This document shows positions 52,718 to 63,900 of a DNA stretch of 64,000 nucleotides, piece by piece. Under the pieces are notes generated by a model. The model saw nothing but the letters and a program-made list of their open reading frames with translations, did not search any database and was not told the DNA's origin. The DNA lies in NCBI GenBank assembly GCA_015178975.1, contig WHVD01000154.1, positions 124,001 to 188,000 on the forward strand. The letters are read 5' to 3'. Source of the stretch: Hysterangium stoloniferum (lineage: Eukaryota; Basidiomycota; Agaricomycetes; Hysterangiales; Hysterangiaceae). The first letter of the stretch is position 1. Every line of letters begins with the position of its first letter. Both the position numbers and the translations under genes were made by a program.

Positions 52718-55700
52718 TCAATAAATAGTCTTGTAAGCTCTAAGAAGAGTGGGAGCGTTACAAAGGTCATTGCCGTTTAACCAGGTGTCCTCCTCCGGTC
52801 CATATCCTTTCCATTGAACCTGGAAAAGGAGTCAATTTCGATGCTTTTTGTGCCCTACTATAGCTTCTACTTCATACTCCTTGTCGTTGCGATTGAGTTC
52901 TCGAGGATTCTCGAGTAGCTCCCTGGATCCGAATTCCTTAGGGGAGAGATGGTACTTTTTAAGATGGTCTCGATTAATCACTGGGTGTAATTGATATTCC
53001 GAGGGAATGCGGAGTCGGAAGACTTGAGGATTGATCTTCTCCAAGACTCCGAACGGCCCTATCCGTCTTTGTATAAGTTTCCTTCCGGGTCCCTTGGCGT
53101 CGACAAGCTCAAGGGAATGGGGATTAATCAAAACATAATCTCCCTCTGAGATATCTTCCACCAATCTCCACCTCTTATTGTAGCTACGAGCTTGGGTTTC
53201 TTGTGCTCACGCAATCGAATCCCACACCACTTGTCGGTGGTTTTCCAATTCTAAGATCCATTGGTCAGCTACAGGGCTATCCAATAATTCTCTGGGAACC
53301 ACAGGGTCATCCCCTCCTAGACAGCTAGACATTCCTCTTGGTAAGTAGCCCGTCAGTAAAAAGGCCGGCGCATAGCTCGTTGAGCTTTGAACCGTCGAAT
53401 TGTAGGTATGAGCCACTACTTGAGTCCATCTAGACCATTCCTCCTTTGAAGAGGTGCAGTACACTCTGAGCATTTGCTCCACGATAGCATTGGCATTCTC
53501 CGTTTGACTGTCAGTCTGAGGATGGTGGGATGAGGATACTGCAAGGGCACTTCCGTATACCTTGTAGACCTCTCTCCAGAACCTACAGGTCCACCTCTTG
53601 TCTCAATCACATATTATCCTTGAAGGTAGGCCGAAAGGAGCGGCTACCTTATTCACAAATATTCGCGCGAATCCTTCTGCAGATAGATCTGAAGTGGTGG
53701 GTTCACAAATTAAGAAACGAGTGAGTTTATCCACGGCGACGAAGATGGCTGAATAAGCACCCTCTGTAGAAGGAGGCAAACCGGTAATCAGGTCCATCGA
53801 GACAACCTCAAACGGCCTTAGGGGTACATCCGCGGGTTGAAGAGCTCCTTGTCGAGCGGAATGATCAATTTTAGTTTTCTGGCATATGTCGCAGCTGCGA
53901 GCGTATGCCACACAGTCATGCAACATCCTCGGCCAGAAGAAACGGTCTTTCATCAGATTAAAGAGCCTGTGGCCACCTGCATGAGCTCCTTCGAAGGGAT
54001 TATCATGTATCAACTTGAGTATGGTTGTCGTCATGCTGCTAGGAACACAGATTCGACTTTTCCAGTCCGAATCTTGAAAGAACAATAGCTTATTCTTGCC
54101 GATGAAATAATGCGAAGGAGTAGTTACCATGTTTGGAGAAATGGGATTGGTGGCAAAATAATTTCTGAAGGCAGGGTCTTTCTGGTATCCATCGCGAAGT
54201 TCCTTAGGGTAATTTTCGTCAATCTCTATAAGCAATTGTGGATTCGAAAGAGTAAAATTCACTTCATCGGTTTCATTGTTTCTAGGGAGGTTGTGCAAGT
54301 CCCATTTCATTTGGGGGATCTCTTCCATGGTTCCGACTGGTTCAACTAACTCGTGATGAGTGAGAAAGACGGCCTTTTCTGCTGGTTTGTTCTCCCATAA
54401 CGTCTCGTTGTCATTCCGGTTATGAGAATCCGCTACGATCGGTAAAAGGTCGTCTCTCACAGGGCTAGCATAGTCTGGTACTCGAGGAAGTCTGGACAAT
54501 GGGTCAACATTGCTATGTATTCGTCCTGCTCTATGTAGGATTTCCAGACCGGGGTATGCAGCGTTGTGAAGGGTATGCATATATAATTGGACAGTGGATT
54601 AATATGCATAGTATAGTACTTTATTATCTAGTTTCTATTTCTTTTCTTTAATTCCCTATATCCTTCGAGCATACCCGTATTTCTTAGTTCGAAGTCTTGT
54701 GTATACCTATGGGTGCTCTCGGTGCCAAAAGACAGACATCTTTTTACCCAGCAGACACCACCTCGTAAACGACCCAGACGTCGAATAGCAAGAGGTGTCA
54801 AGGGTAACATCTCAACTACCTATAAAGGTAGTGTTTTCTCGCATACTAACAGACTTTAGACTCGAACCGTGAAGGTCGAGTCCCACTCTAAGGTCTTTGC
54901 GCTCGTCGACACTATAGTCAACTTGCGCTACCATCTCTTTACTTTCGATATTCAGCCTCTCGTGATTATCTATTTTACGTCTAGCTACGAGTTGTACCGT
55001 AAAGGTCAACTCTTTCATTCTCTCATTCTAGCCGTCAAGAGCAACTGTACAGTTGCTCTTGTGACGTGTAGCATGTCTCCTTGCTAGTACTGTCAGTCTA
55101 GTAATCTACGGTATTGCACTGAACGGTCAATACCCGCTAATAGTAGTTGAATAAATGCTACACTTCGTATATTGAATGGTCAGAATCTATCAACTCTTCA
55201 CAAGTGTATACCACCCCCCATGTGGCCAGTCGATGATTAGTATTCTCGTAAGATCTGGCCCATTGTAACACCACATGGTCAGTGATCAGAACAATATGTT
55301 CTCCTTCGATAAAGGGCTGGAAATGGACTAATCCTTCTTTAGCGGCTAACGCTTCTAGCTCTGTGGCTGAATAGTTACATTCTGCTTTCTTGAGCGTACA
55401 GCTCCAATAGGTGAAAATGTGTTCGACCATGACATTGGTGTCGTCAAAATCTGCGGCCCAGGAATCCGTCCAGGTAAATTCCAGCTCTTTGGTTTTATAA
55501 CAAGTAACAAAGATGGGCACGTCTTGTGATTGATTGAAGGCTGCTCATGCTTGGGCATAAATTTTTGTATCCTTTAGGTCCTTAAGCGTCATTTTCTGTC
55601 TTTGTTGGAGACAACATCCTAGTGCGAAGTCCGAAGCGTCTGTGTATAACTGATAAGGCATACCACTCGCAGGGTGTCCGAGTACTGGAGCTGAGCTCAA

Positions 55701-55970
55701 AGCAACCTTGATGTCCTCAAAAGCTCGGGTGTGTTCAGAATCCCAATTCCAAGGAACCCCTTTCTTCAAGAGGTTGAAAAGTGGAGCAACCATCCAGGAG
55801 TAAAATGGTATGTATGCAGAGAAGTACAGAACCATCCCTAGAAAATGTTGAAGATCTGCTATCTTAGAAGGCGTGGCTAATTCTAATATAGCGGCGACCT
55901 TTTCTTGATGAGTCGAAAAGCTGAGTCTAGACACTTTATGTCCTAGCAGTAGAATCAAATTATACCCCAC
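52718..55970 (-). pseudogene. Opposing G2 pol (RT part, RNase H, integrase, chromodomain end)
   Basis: Enters mid-RT at 55970 (GYNLILLLGHKVSRL), continues with FLGMVLYFSAYIPFYSWM, RNase H (YTDASDFALGCCLQQ; ITDHVVLQWARSYENTN), then breaks at the solo LTR. From 54564 it resumes with YPGLEILHRAGRIHSNVDPL, CDICQKTKIDH, VSMDLITGLPP and RIICD (then TGA where CGA is expected), up to ELENHRQVVWDSIA and TGA at 53207-53209. The chromodomain-like end (YEVEAIVGHKKHRN, stop, LLFQVQWKGYGPEEDTW) ends at 52718. It is the sister of the 41.8-45.2 kb pol. Confidence 0.85.
54565..55202 (+). repeat. Solo G2 LTR inserted in G2 RNase H
   Basis: 638 bp from TGTGAAGGG to CTCTTCACA, flanked by AGCGT (54560-54564) and AGTGT (55203-55207). 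This is a 5-bp duplication in which one copy shows a C-to-T change at CpG. It interrupts the coding sequence between WGVVYT and AAYPGLEILH. Confidence 0.9.
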
Positions 55971-56613
55971 TGTGAAGGGTATGCATATATGCATAATTGG
56001 ACTAAGGAATAATAGTTGGATTATAGTACTTTATTATTTACCTTTTATTTTCTTCATTTACATTCTTTCTATATTTCGAGCATACCCTTATTTTGTAGTT
56101 CGAATCTTTGTGTATACGTATGGGCGCTCTCGGCGCCAAATGACAGACACTTTTCACCCAGCAGACACTACCTCGTAAACGACCCAGACATCGAATAGCG
56201 AGAGGTGTCAAGGGTAAGGTCTCAACTACCTATAAAGGTAGTATTCTCTCGCATACTAAAGTACTTTGAACTCGAACCGCGAAGGTCGAGTTCCCCTCTA
56301 AGGTCTTTGTGCTCGTCGACACTATAGTCGACTCGCGCTACTATATCTTTACTTTAGATATTCAGCTTCTCATTGATTATCTATCTTACGTCTAGCTACG
56401 AGTTGTACCATGAAGGTCAACTCTTTCTTTCTCTCATTCTAGCCGTCAAGAACAACTGTACAGTTGCTCTTGTGATGCATAGCGTGTCTCATTACTAGTA
56501 CTGCCAGTCTAGTAATCGACGGTATTGTACTGTACGGTCAATACCTACTAATAGTAGTTGAATAAACATTATTCTTCATATATAGAACGGTCAGAATCTA
56601 TCGACTCTTCACA
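55971..56613 (+). repeat. Element D 5' LTR
   Basis: 643 bp, TGTGAAGGG to CTCTTCACA, nearly the same as the LTR at 47660-48302. Followed by a one-base spacer and TGGTGATCC, the likely primer-binding site. Confidence 0.9.
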
Positions 56614-56724
56614 GTGGTGATCCGGGCCAGACTGTTCTTTTCCTACAAAGAAAGATCTTATTATTGGACTACTAAAACTCGAACACGCGAATGACTACAG
56701 GCAAGAACCAAACACCTAGGTCTT

Positions 56725-58015
56725 TGTGATGTATCAGCATCATATCATAATATCCTCTTAATTTTCTGTGGATTATTTAATATTCTTTCGAATTTATTGT
56801 ATTTTTATTATATTTTTATTGTGAAATATAGGCTCTATTCCTTTTAACTTCGCATAATAATAGCATATATGAACTCATATTATGCTATTATATCTTAGTT
56901 AATTTATTATAATTTTTAACTAATTATTTATATTTTATTTACTTAGTTATTACCTTTCGGCACCTTGTGCAGCCTAGTTTGCGCATTTTTGGAGTCATGT
57001 GACTTATTACATAAGCCTCCAGTGTCAGGATGTCACAAAGGTCACGAATGTGACTACCCGAGTCACACAAGTCACGAACGTGACTACCCGAGTCATTATT
57101 AGGTTCCGCCGACTCGTCGTTTGCTCCCGTCCCGGGACCGCGGCCTTGAACCTTCATGTTCAAGCAAGAGGTTAGAACCCTTGTCTCAGAGAAGGGAATC
57201 ACATGTTAAACAAAGGGTAAATAATGAGTAGAATATGAGGTCATTATGATCTCACTAATGACCTCATAAACTAAATAGTTAGCTAATCATTGAGTTATCA
57301 AAATGTATATAAGGAGGGCTAAGTTTCCAATAAAATCATCTATCACACACACATTTGCAGCACAGCACCAGCTTATTTAATCATCCTAAGGACAATAATA
57401 GCCTTAGTCTGATACACTCACTGCAAGCACCTACACTTGCAGCATCTTGAATCTTTGTCAGCAACTCTTGGACTTAGCTAATCATCTAAGTTCCCCAGCC
57501 TCACAGCTACCCTTTAGGCTTATTAATTAGATAATAAACCTAATAAGTATATAAGTATCCTTACTGAAATCCCTGCCAATACTAGATTACTCAAGGCCCA
57601 GCCCTAAGTTTATTGAATTAATCAAGTACAAGCACTCAGATAATCCAATACAATTTATTTTCTCTATTAATAAATTATTTAACACCTTGTTAAATAACTA
57701 TTAATAGTTACAAATAAGCATACAAAAATCCGAAGCTCTTATATCAGGTCTCTGCCAAGTTACTGCGCATATATTCAGCTTCCAGCCCCTATTCTCAAGG
57801 AATAGTTCTTGTATTTGCTAAAAGAGTCATACACAGTTCTATTGAACCTTTCAATAATCAAAATAAGCATTGATTTGAGTTGTTTAAGCTTCATAGCGCA
57901 GCTCATTAATCTATCAGTATTTAAATTACTGGACCTTTGCTTTTTTTATTGTTGAAGCTCTGTGACACTATAGCATCTATTGAGCTATCTAAGAGAATCC
58001 CCTGAATACATTACA
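56725..58015 (+). mobile_element. 1,291-bp solo-LTR-like insertion in D leader
   Basis: Flanked by perfect 5-bp duplications GTCTT (56720-56724, 58016-58020). The ends read TGTGATGTAT and ATACATTACA, a 10-bp inverted pair with one mismatch, TG...CA as in LTRs. It contains a promoter-like TGTATATAAGG (~57303) and a direct repeat of ~27 bp around 57037-57094 with gtgactacccgagtca. It has no coding region. Most simply it is a solo LTR of a third family; strand is from the TATA motif. Confidence 0.75.
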
Positions 58016-58040
58016 GTCTTCATCAGCTCCGAGTAGCTCC

Positions 58041-60138
58041 ATGCCTCGTCAAAAATCCGCTAATTTGGAACCACCCCATAACGTCACTTTGAGGAAGTCT
58101 TCGTCGACTCTCCAAGGATCAGCTCCTATGGAGGATCCTTCCAGAGTAGTAGTGGATTCGTCAACGAACATTCCCCCTGACCCACCTGAAGAATGTTCGT
58201 CACTCGGGCAGTCGAACACCCCTGGAGCCAACGTTGAGGCTGGTCGAGCACCCTCGCCTGTTCTCAGGTTTCCTCCGAGACAGGTTATTCTCAAGCAGTT
58301 CCTTGGAGGTCATATGATTTATGCTCAGCCCATCGACTTACAATGGGATATGTACTACACCCATCGAATCCCTGAGGATCTGGTTACCCCCTTTGTAGAG
58401 GAGTACAATACGGATTACCCCATTTTACCAGTGACTGTAGCAGTGTGGTTAGGTCGTTACCAGGCGATCTTATCGGCGCAAGATTTATTCACGCGACCAG
58501 GGAACTTTGAGGACTTGACCCGATCGATTCCTGAATGGTCGAATGAGGTGACTACCGCTACAGAAGGTGGAAGAAGGATTCTCAAGCAGGAGGTGTTTTC
58601 TCTATTCCTTGAAGCACTTCGTATGCATGATGATGCATTGCAGATCCTGCATGTTCTGCTCGGCGGAGACCATGTCGTGCCTAAGGTTGACTACCAGTAC
58701 ATGTATATCCGCATGTTGGAGGAGTCTCTCAATGGAGTCACGCCAAATCTGCCATTTGCGTACTTCACTCTAAGGGGTCAGCTGAAACGAAATCAAAGAA
58801 GACTCGATAAGATGGTTTTAGAGGTACTCCTCCCCTATAACGACTCGATTCAGGTCCCCGATTCGCCTATCTCCACGACCGATTCGTTCGTTCGCAACCT
58901 AAATGGGTCTCCAGATACTCGTTTCCTATCTTCTCTCAACCGTCCTGTGATAATGGAGGACTTTCCGCTGGACTTGAGGACGCAGGTGATAGAACACCTT
59001 CAAGAAAAGAGGATTGAGGTCTGTGCTCCCTTTCATCAACCTCAGCCGCATCAACTCCTGAACATGATGGAGATGGAGAGACAAATTGCGATGGAATCTG
59101 GTCCCACACCTTTTCAGGGAGATCCTCGCTCTCGCGTTGCATTTGAGGGAGTTCCCAACAGCCCTAACGTCGGGAATGAAGTGACCACTGTCAGAAATCG
59201 ATCAGTCGCCAGCAAGGGTCGACCGTCCTTCTCTACAGCATTCACTGAGGGTATAGCTGGCCCAGTTGCTGGTCGAGGATCGCTGAATCCAGACGGTCCC
59301 CGCCATTCTCTCCCAATCACTTCGAATCCCTTCTTGCCATCAGGAGGACCCCCTAGTGATTCATCCAGGAGTTCGAACACTTCAGACCGAGGAGGGAACT
59401 CGGGACGTGGGGAGCGCCACAAGAGAGTGCCTAACACCCCTTTTCGAACTCCGACGCGGTCTCAAGCTAGTGCACTTATTGATGACTTACCTAAGGACAA
59501 GAAGATCACTCTTAACACCAGCGACCTCAAGATCAAATGGTCTGACCTCCCCGAATACGATGGAGCCCAATCCAAGGCCTTGGACTATATCATGGACATC
59601 ATGAGTCTTGCGAAGATATCAGACTCTTTGAGTGTGATGTTAGGAGTCGCTCTGCCAAGACGACTCACGGGAAACGCTAAGGTCTGGTGGAGCACCCTAG
59701 ACCGTGAGCATCGTACTGAATTCAGTCAATCTCATGGGTCATTTCTCTGGGGCATCGTGGAAGGATTGCTTGGAACTCGCTGGCGTGAATCCTTGGCCTT
59801 AGAATGGGAAGCCATGAAATTTCGACAAGTTGGTCATGATCGCGAGACACCCGTCCACTATATCCAACGGAGAGTTAAACTCTATCGCTTTCTGTACGGG
59901 TTCCATCAGGACAGAGGAGATGAGACACACAGACTCATCCTCACGCTGCCTACGGAATGGCTCTACCTTCTTCAAGGACAACCCATCGACAATATCATGA
60001 GTTTGCAGACTTATGCTAATAACCTGCAAGAAGCTCTGATTAACGCTTGGGTCCAAACACACCGGGAACGTTACAGGTTCCAGAAACTGTGCGTAATGTT
60101 AGCAGAGGGTCAGGAAGGGGATTTTAGAGTCACTGACT
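58041..60138 (+). CDS. Element D Gag, truncated by element E (699 codons)
   Basis: The ATG at 58041 opens MPRQKSANLEPPHN. A long N-terminal region (~1-470) contains FPPRQVILKQFLGGHMIYAQ and LLGGDHVVPKVDYQYMYIRM and has no named family. A Ser/Gly/Pro linker follows, then the Gag core (LPEYDGAQSKALDYIMDIMS; KVWWSTLDREHRTEF; GIVEGLLGTRWRESLALEWE; FHQDRGDETHRLILTLP). The frame is intact until residue ~699, where the LTR of element E begins; the CCHC knuckle is therefore missing. It is ~90% similar by eye to the gag of E. Confidence 0.85.
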
Positions 60139-60778
60139 GTAAAGGGTATGCATATATGCATACCTGGACTAAGGAATAATAACTGGATTATAGTACCTTA
60201 TTATTTACCTTTTATTCTCTTTCTTTATATTCTTTCTATATTTCGAGCACACCTTGATTTGTAGTTCGAAGCTTTGTGTATACGTATGGGCGCCCTCGGC
60301 GCCAAACGACAGACAACTTTTTACCCAGCAGACACCACTTCGTAACGACTCAGACGTCGAATAACGAGAGGTGTCAAGGGTAGTATCTCAGCTACCATAA
60401 AGGTAGCATTCTCTAGTCTACTAATAGCCTTTTGAACTCGAACCGCTAAGGTCGAGTTCCGCTTTCAAGATTTTGCGCTCGTCGACACCGAAGTCGACTC
60501 ACACTACTAATACTCTATCCTAGACTCTCAGTCTTTAGCTGAGTATCTTTCTTATTTCTAGCTACTAGTTGTACCGTAAAGGGTCAACTCGTTATCTTAC
60601 TGTTCTAAGCCGTCGCAAGCAACTATACAGTTGCTCTTGAGGTGTGCAGTGCGTTCTTATACTAGTACTAACAGTCTAGTAGTCTATAGTATTGTACTGA
60701 CGGTCAATACTCTCTAATAGTAGTTGAATAAACACTATTCTTCGTATATAGAGCGGTCAGAACCCACCACTCTTTACA
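60139..60778 (+). repeat. Element E 5' LTR
   Basis: 640 bp from TGTAAAGGGTATGCAT to CTCTTTACA, a diverged G2 LTR. It is followed by one base and TGGTGATCCGAGCC, the likely primer-binding site. The left flank is CTGAC; the matching duplication lies beyond the window. Confidence 0.9.
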
Positions 60779-60908
60779 GTGGTGATCCGAGCCGGACCGT
60801 TCTTTTCCTACGAGGAAAAACTTATTATTTGACTACTAAGACCTGGACACGCGAATGACTACGGGCAAGAATCTAACGTCTAGGCCTTCATCAATGCCTG
60901 GTAGCTCC

Positions 60909-63900
60909 ATGCCTCGTCAAAAATCTTTTAACCTAGAACCACCCCGTAACGTCACCCTGAGGAAGTCTTCGTCGACTTTTCAAGGATCAGCTCCTCTGGA
61001 GGATTCCCCCGGAGTAGTAGCTGGATCGTCTACGAACATTCCCCAGCTTCCTCCAGGATCACCTACTCCAGAGGATTCCCCCGGAGTAGTAGTTGGATCG
61101 TCAATGAACATTCCCCCCGATCCACCTGAGGAACGCTCGTTACTCGAGCAGTTGGACACCCCTGGAGTTAACATTGAGTCTAATCGAGCACCCACGCCAG
61201 TTCTCAGATTCCCTCCGAGACAGGTCATCCTTAAGCAGTTCCTCAGAGGTCATATGGTTTACGCCCAGCCCATCGATTACAAATGGGATATGTACTACAC
61301 CGATCGAATCCCTGAGGATCAGGTTACCCCCTTCGCGGAGGAGTACAGTACGGATTACCCTATTCTACCGGAGACTGTAGCAGTCTGGTTAGGGCGTTAT
61401 CAGGCGATTTTATCGGCGCGGGATTTATTCACGCGACCAGGGAACCTTGAGGATTTGACCCAATCGATTCCTGAATGGTCGAACGAGGTGACGATTACTA
61501 TGGAAGGAGGAAGAAGAATTCTTAAGCGGGAAGTGTTTTCTTTGTTCCTTGAAGCACTTCGTACGCATGATGATGTGTTACAGATCCTGCATGTCCTGCT
61601 TGGAGGAGATCATGTTGTGCCTAAGGTTGACTACCAGTACATGTACATCCGTATGTTGGAGGAGTCTCTCAATGGAGTCACGCCGAATCTATCGCTGGCA
61701 TACCTCACTTTAAGAGGTCGGTTGAAGCGAAACCAAAGAAGACTTGATAAGATGGTTTTAGAGGTACTCCTCCCCTATAACGACTCGATCCAGGTCCCTG
61801 ATTCGCCTATCTCCACGACCAATTTGTTTGTTCGCAACTTAAACGGGTCCCCTGATACTCGTTTTCTGCATTCTCTCAATCGTCCTGTAATATTGGAGGA
61901 TTTTCCACTGGATTTGAGGACGCAAGTAATAGAACGCCTTCAGGAGAAGAGGATTGAGGTCTGCGCTCCCTTCCATCAACCCCAGCCGTGTCGACTTCTG
62001 AATGCGACGGAGATCGAGAGACAAATCGCGATGGAACCAGGTCTAACGTCTTTCCAGGGAGATCACCGCTCTCGCGTCGCATTTGAGGGAGTCTCCAACA
62101 GCCCTAACTTCAGGGATGAAGCGACCACTCTCAGAAATCGATCAGTCGCCAACAAGGGTCGACCGTCCTTCTCTACGGCATTTACTGAGGGCATAGCTGG
62201 CCCAGTTGCTGGTCGAGGATCGCTTAATCCAGACGGTCCCCGCCATTCTCTACCGATCGCTTCAAACCCTTTCTTGCCATCAGGAGGACCCCCTAGCGAT
62301 TCATCTGGGAGTTCGAATACTTCAGACCGGGGAGGGAACTCAGGACGTGGGGAACGCCACAATGGAGTGCCTAATACCCCTTTTCGAACTCCGATGCGGT
62401 CTCGAGCTAGCGCGCTTATTGACGACTTACCTAAGGACAAGAAGGTCACTCTTAACACCAACGACCTCAAGATCAAATGGTCTGATCTCCCTGAATACGA
62501 TGGAGCTCAATCCGAAGCCCTGGACTATATCATGGATATCATGAGTCTCGCGGAGATATCAGACTCTATGAGTGCGATCTTAGGAGTTGCTCTGCCAAGA
62601 CGACTCGAGGGGCACGCTAAGGTCTGGTGGAGCACCTTAGACCGTGAGCATCGTACTGAATTCAGTCAATCTCATGGGTCGTTTCTTTGGGGTATCGTCG
62701 AAGGATTGCTCGGAACTCGTTGGCGTGAATCCTTAGCCTTAGAATGGGAAGCTATGAAATTTCGACAGGCTGGTCACGATCGTGAGACACCCGTCCACTA
62801 TATCCAATGGAGAGTTAAACTTTATCGTTTCCTGTACGGGTTCCACCAGGACAGAGGGGATGAGACACGCAGACTCATTCTCACACTGCCTACGGAATGG
62901 CTCTACCTTCTTCAAGGACAACCCATCGATAATATCATGAGTTTACAGACTTATGCTAATAACCTGCAAGAAGCTCTGATTAACGCTTGGGTCCAAACAC
63001 ACCGGGAACGTTACAGGTTCCAGAAACCGCGTGTAATGTTATCGGAGGGTCAAGAATTGGATTTTAGAGTCACCGGCGACTCCTCTTCACCTAACCATAT
63101 TCTCATTAGTGAGACAAACGAGAGAGGCTCGACGAGAAGGACAGTTCCAGACGTCGCTGATCCAAAACAGGGAAAGTGTCACGGAAAAATGTTCTCTGAG
63201 AGGAGTAACAAGAGGAGTTCGATCAAACCCACCAAGGAATGTTGGATATGTGGAAGTCCAGAGCATTTTAAGATAGACTGCCCTCAAGCTGGCAAAATGT
63301 CTCATTATGTCTCTATCAACAAATGCTCCGCACAGGATATGTCGGAGGAAGCTGAGGAGCAAAGGTTATATGAAGCGGTTCATGGACTATCTATACAAGG
63401 ACAAGTAAATAACTCTGATGACGAATTGACTTTTGTTTCCGTTTATTCGCCCCCTGTCGAAGACAAATTAGTGAGGGAGGAAAATCAAACGACTGGTGAA
63501 GCTCTTCTGTCAGAAGCTTACGTATCCATACTCACCGCAGATTTCTTCGAAAAAGGAGACCGGCTGAGTGTTCATCAGCAGGACCTTGAAGGCCTGACCG
63601 AGGACTACTGTCAGACTGGAGATTCTCACGAACAAATCAGTTTGAATTCGCTCTGTTCGCCTGGAGCTGATGTTGACACGTTCCCGTTTGATCCCGGGAA
63701 CCCCCCCGATTTACTACCGTACGAGAATTCGGATTCGGAGGACAGCGACGACGATCCAGTATTGGATTCCCCTTCGAAGCGTGTTCCTTGCCGAAGTGAA
63801 CGCAGGAACGTAATCTTGTCCCTGCGCAAGGAAAGTAAGAGGCCTCGAATCCAATACCCTCGTCCCAGTCGTCTGATGAAGGAGGATACTACAATCCTTT

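Larger units (their letters stand above)
48483..55970 (-). mobile_element. Opposing G2 copy, truncated at both ends and nested
   Basis: Minus-strand copy with RT (from mid-palm), RNase H, integrase, chromodomain-like end and ORF3. It is cut at 55970 by element D and lacks a 3' LTR at the other end. A Tc1 element (50838-52444) splits ORF3 and a solo G2 LTR (54565-55202) splits RNase H. Confidence 0.85.
55971..60138 (+). mobile_element. G2 element D (5' part), interrupted by E
   Basis: 5' LTR (55971-56613), primer-binding region starting TGGTGATCCGGGCC one base after the LTR, leader, and gag from 58041. Gag is cut at 60138 by element E. A 1,291-bp insertion (56725-58015) sits in the leader. 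D lies inside the opposing G2 copy. Confidence 0.9.
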
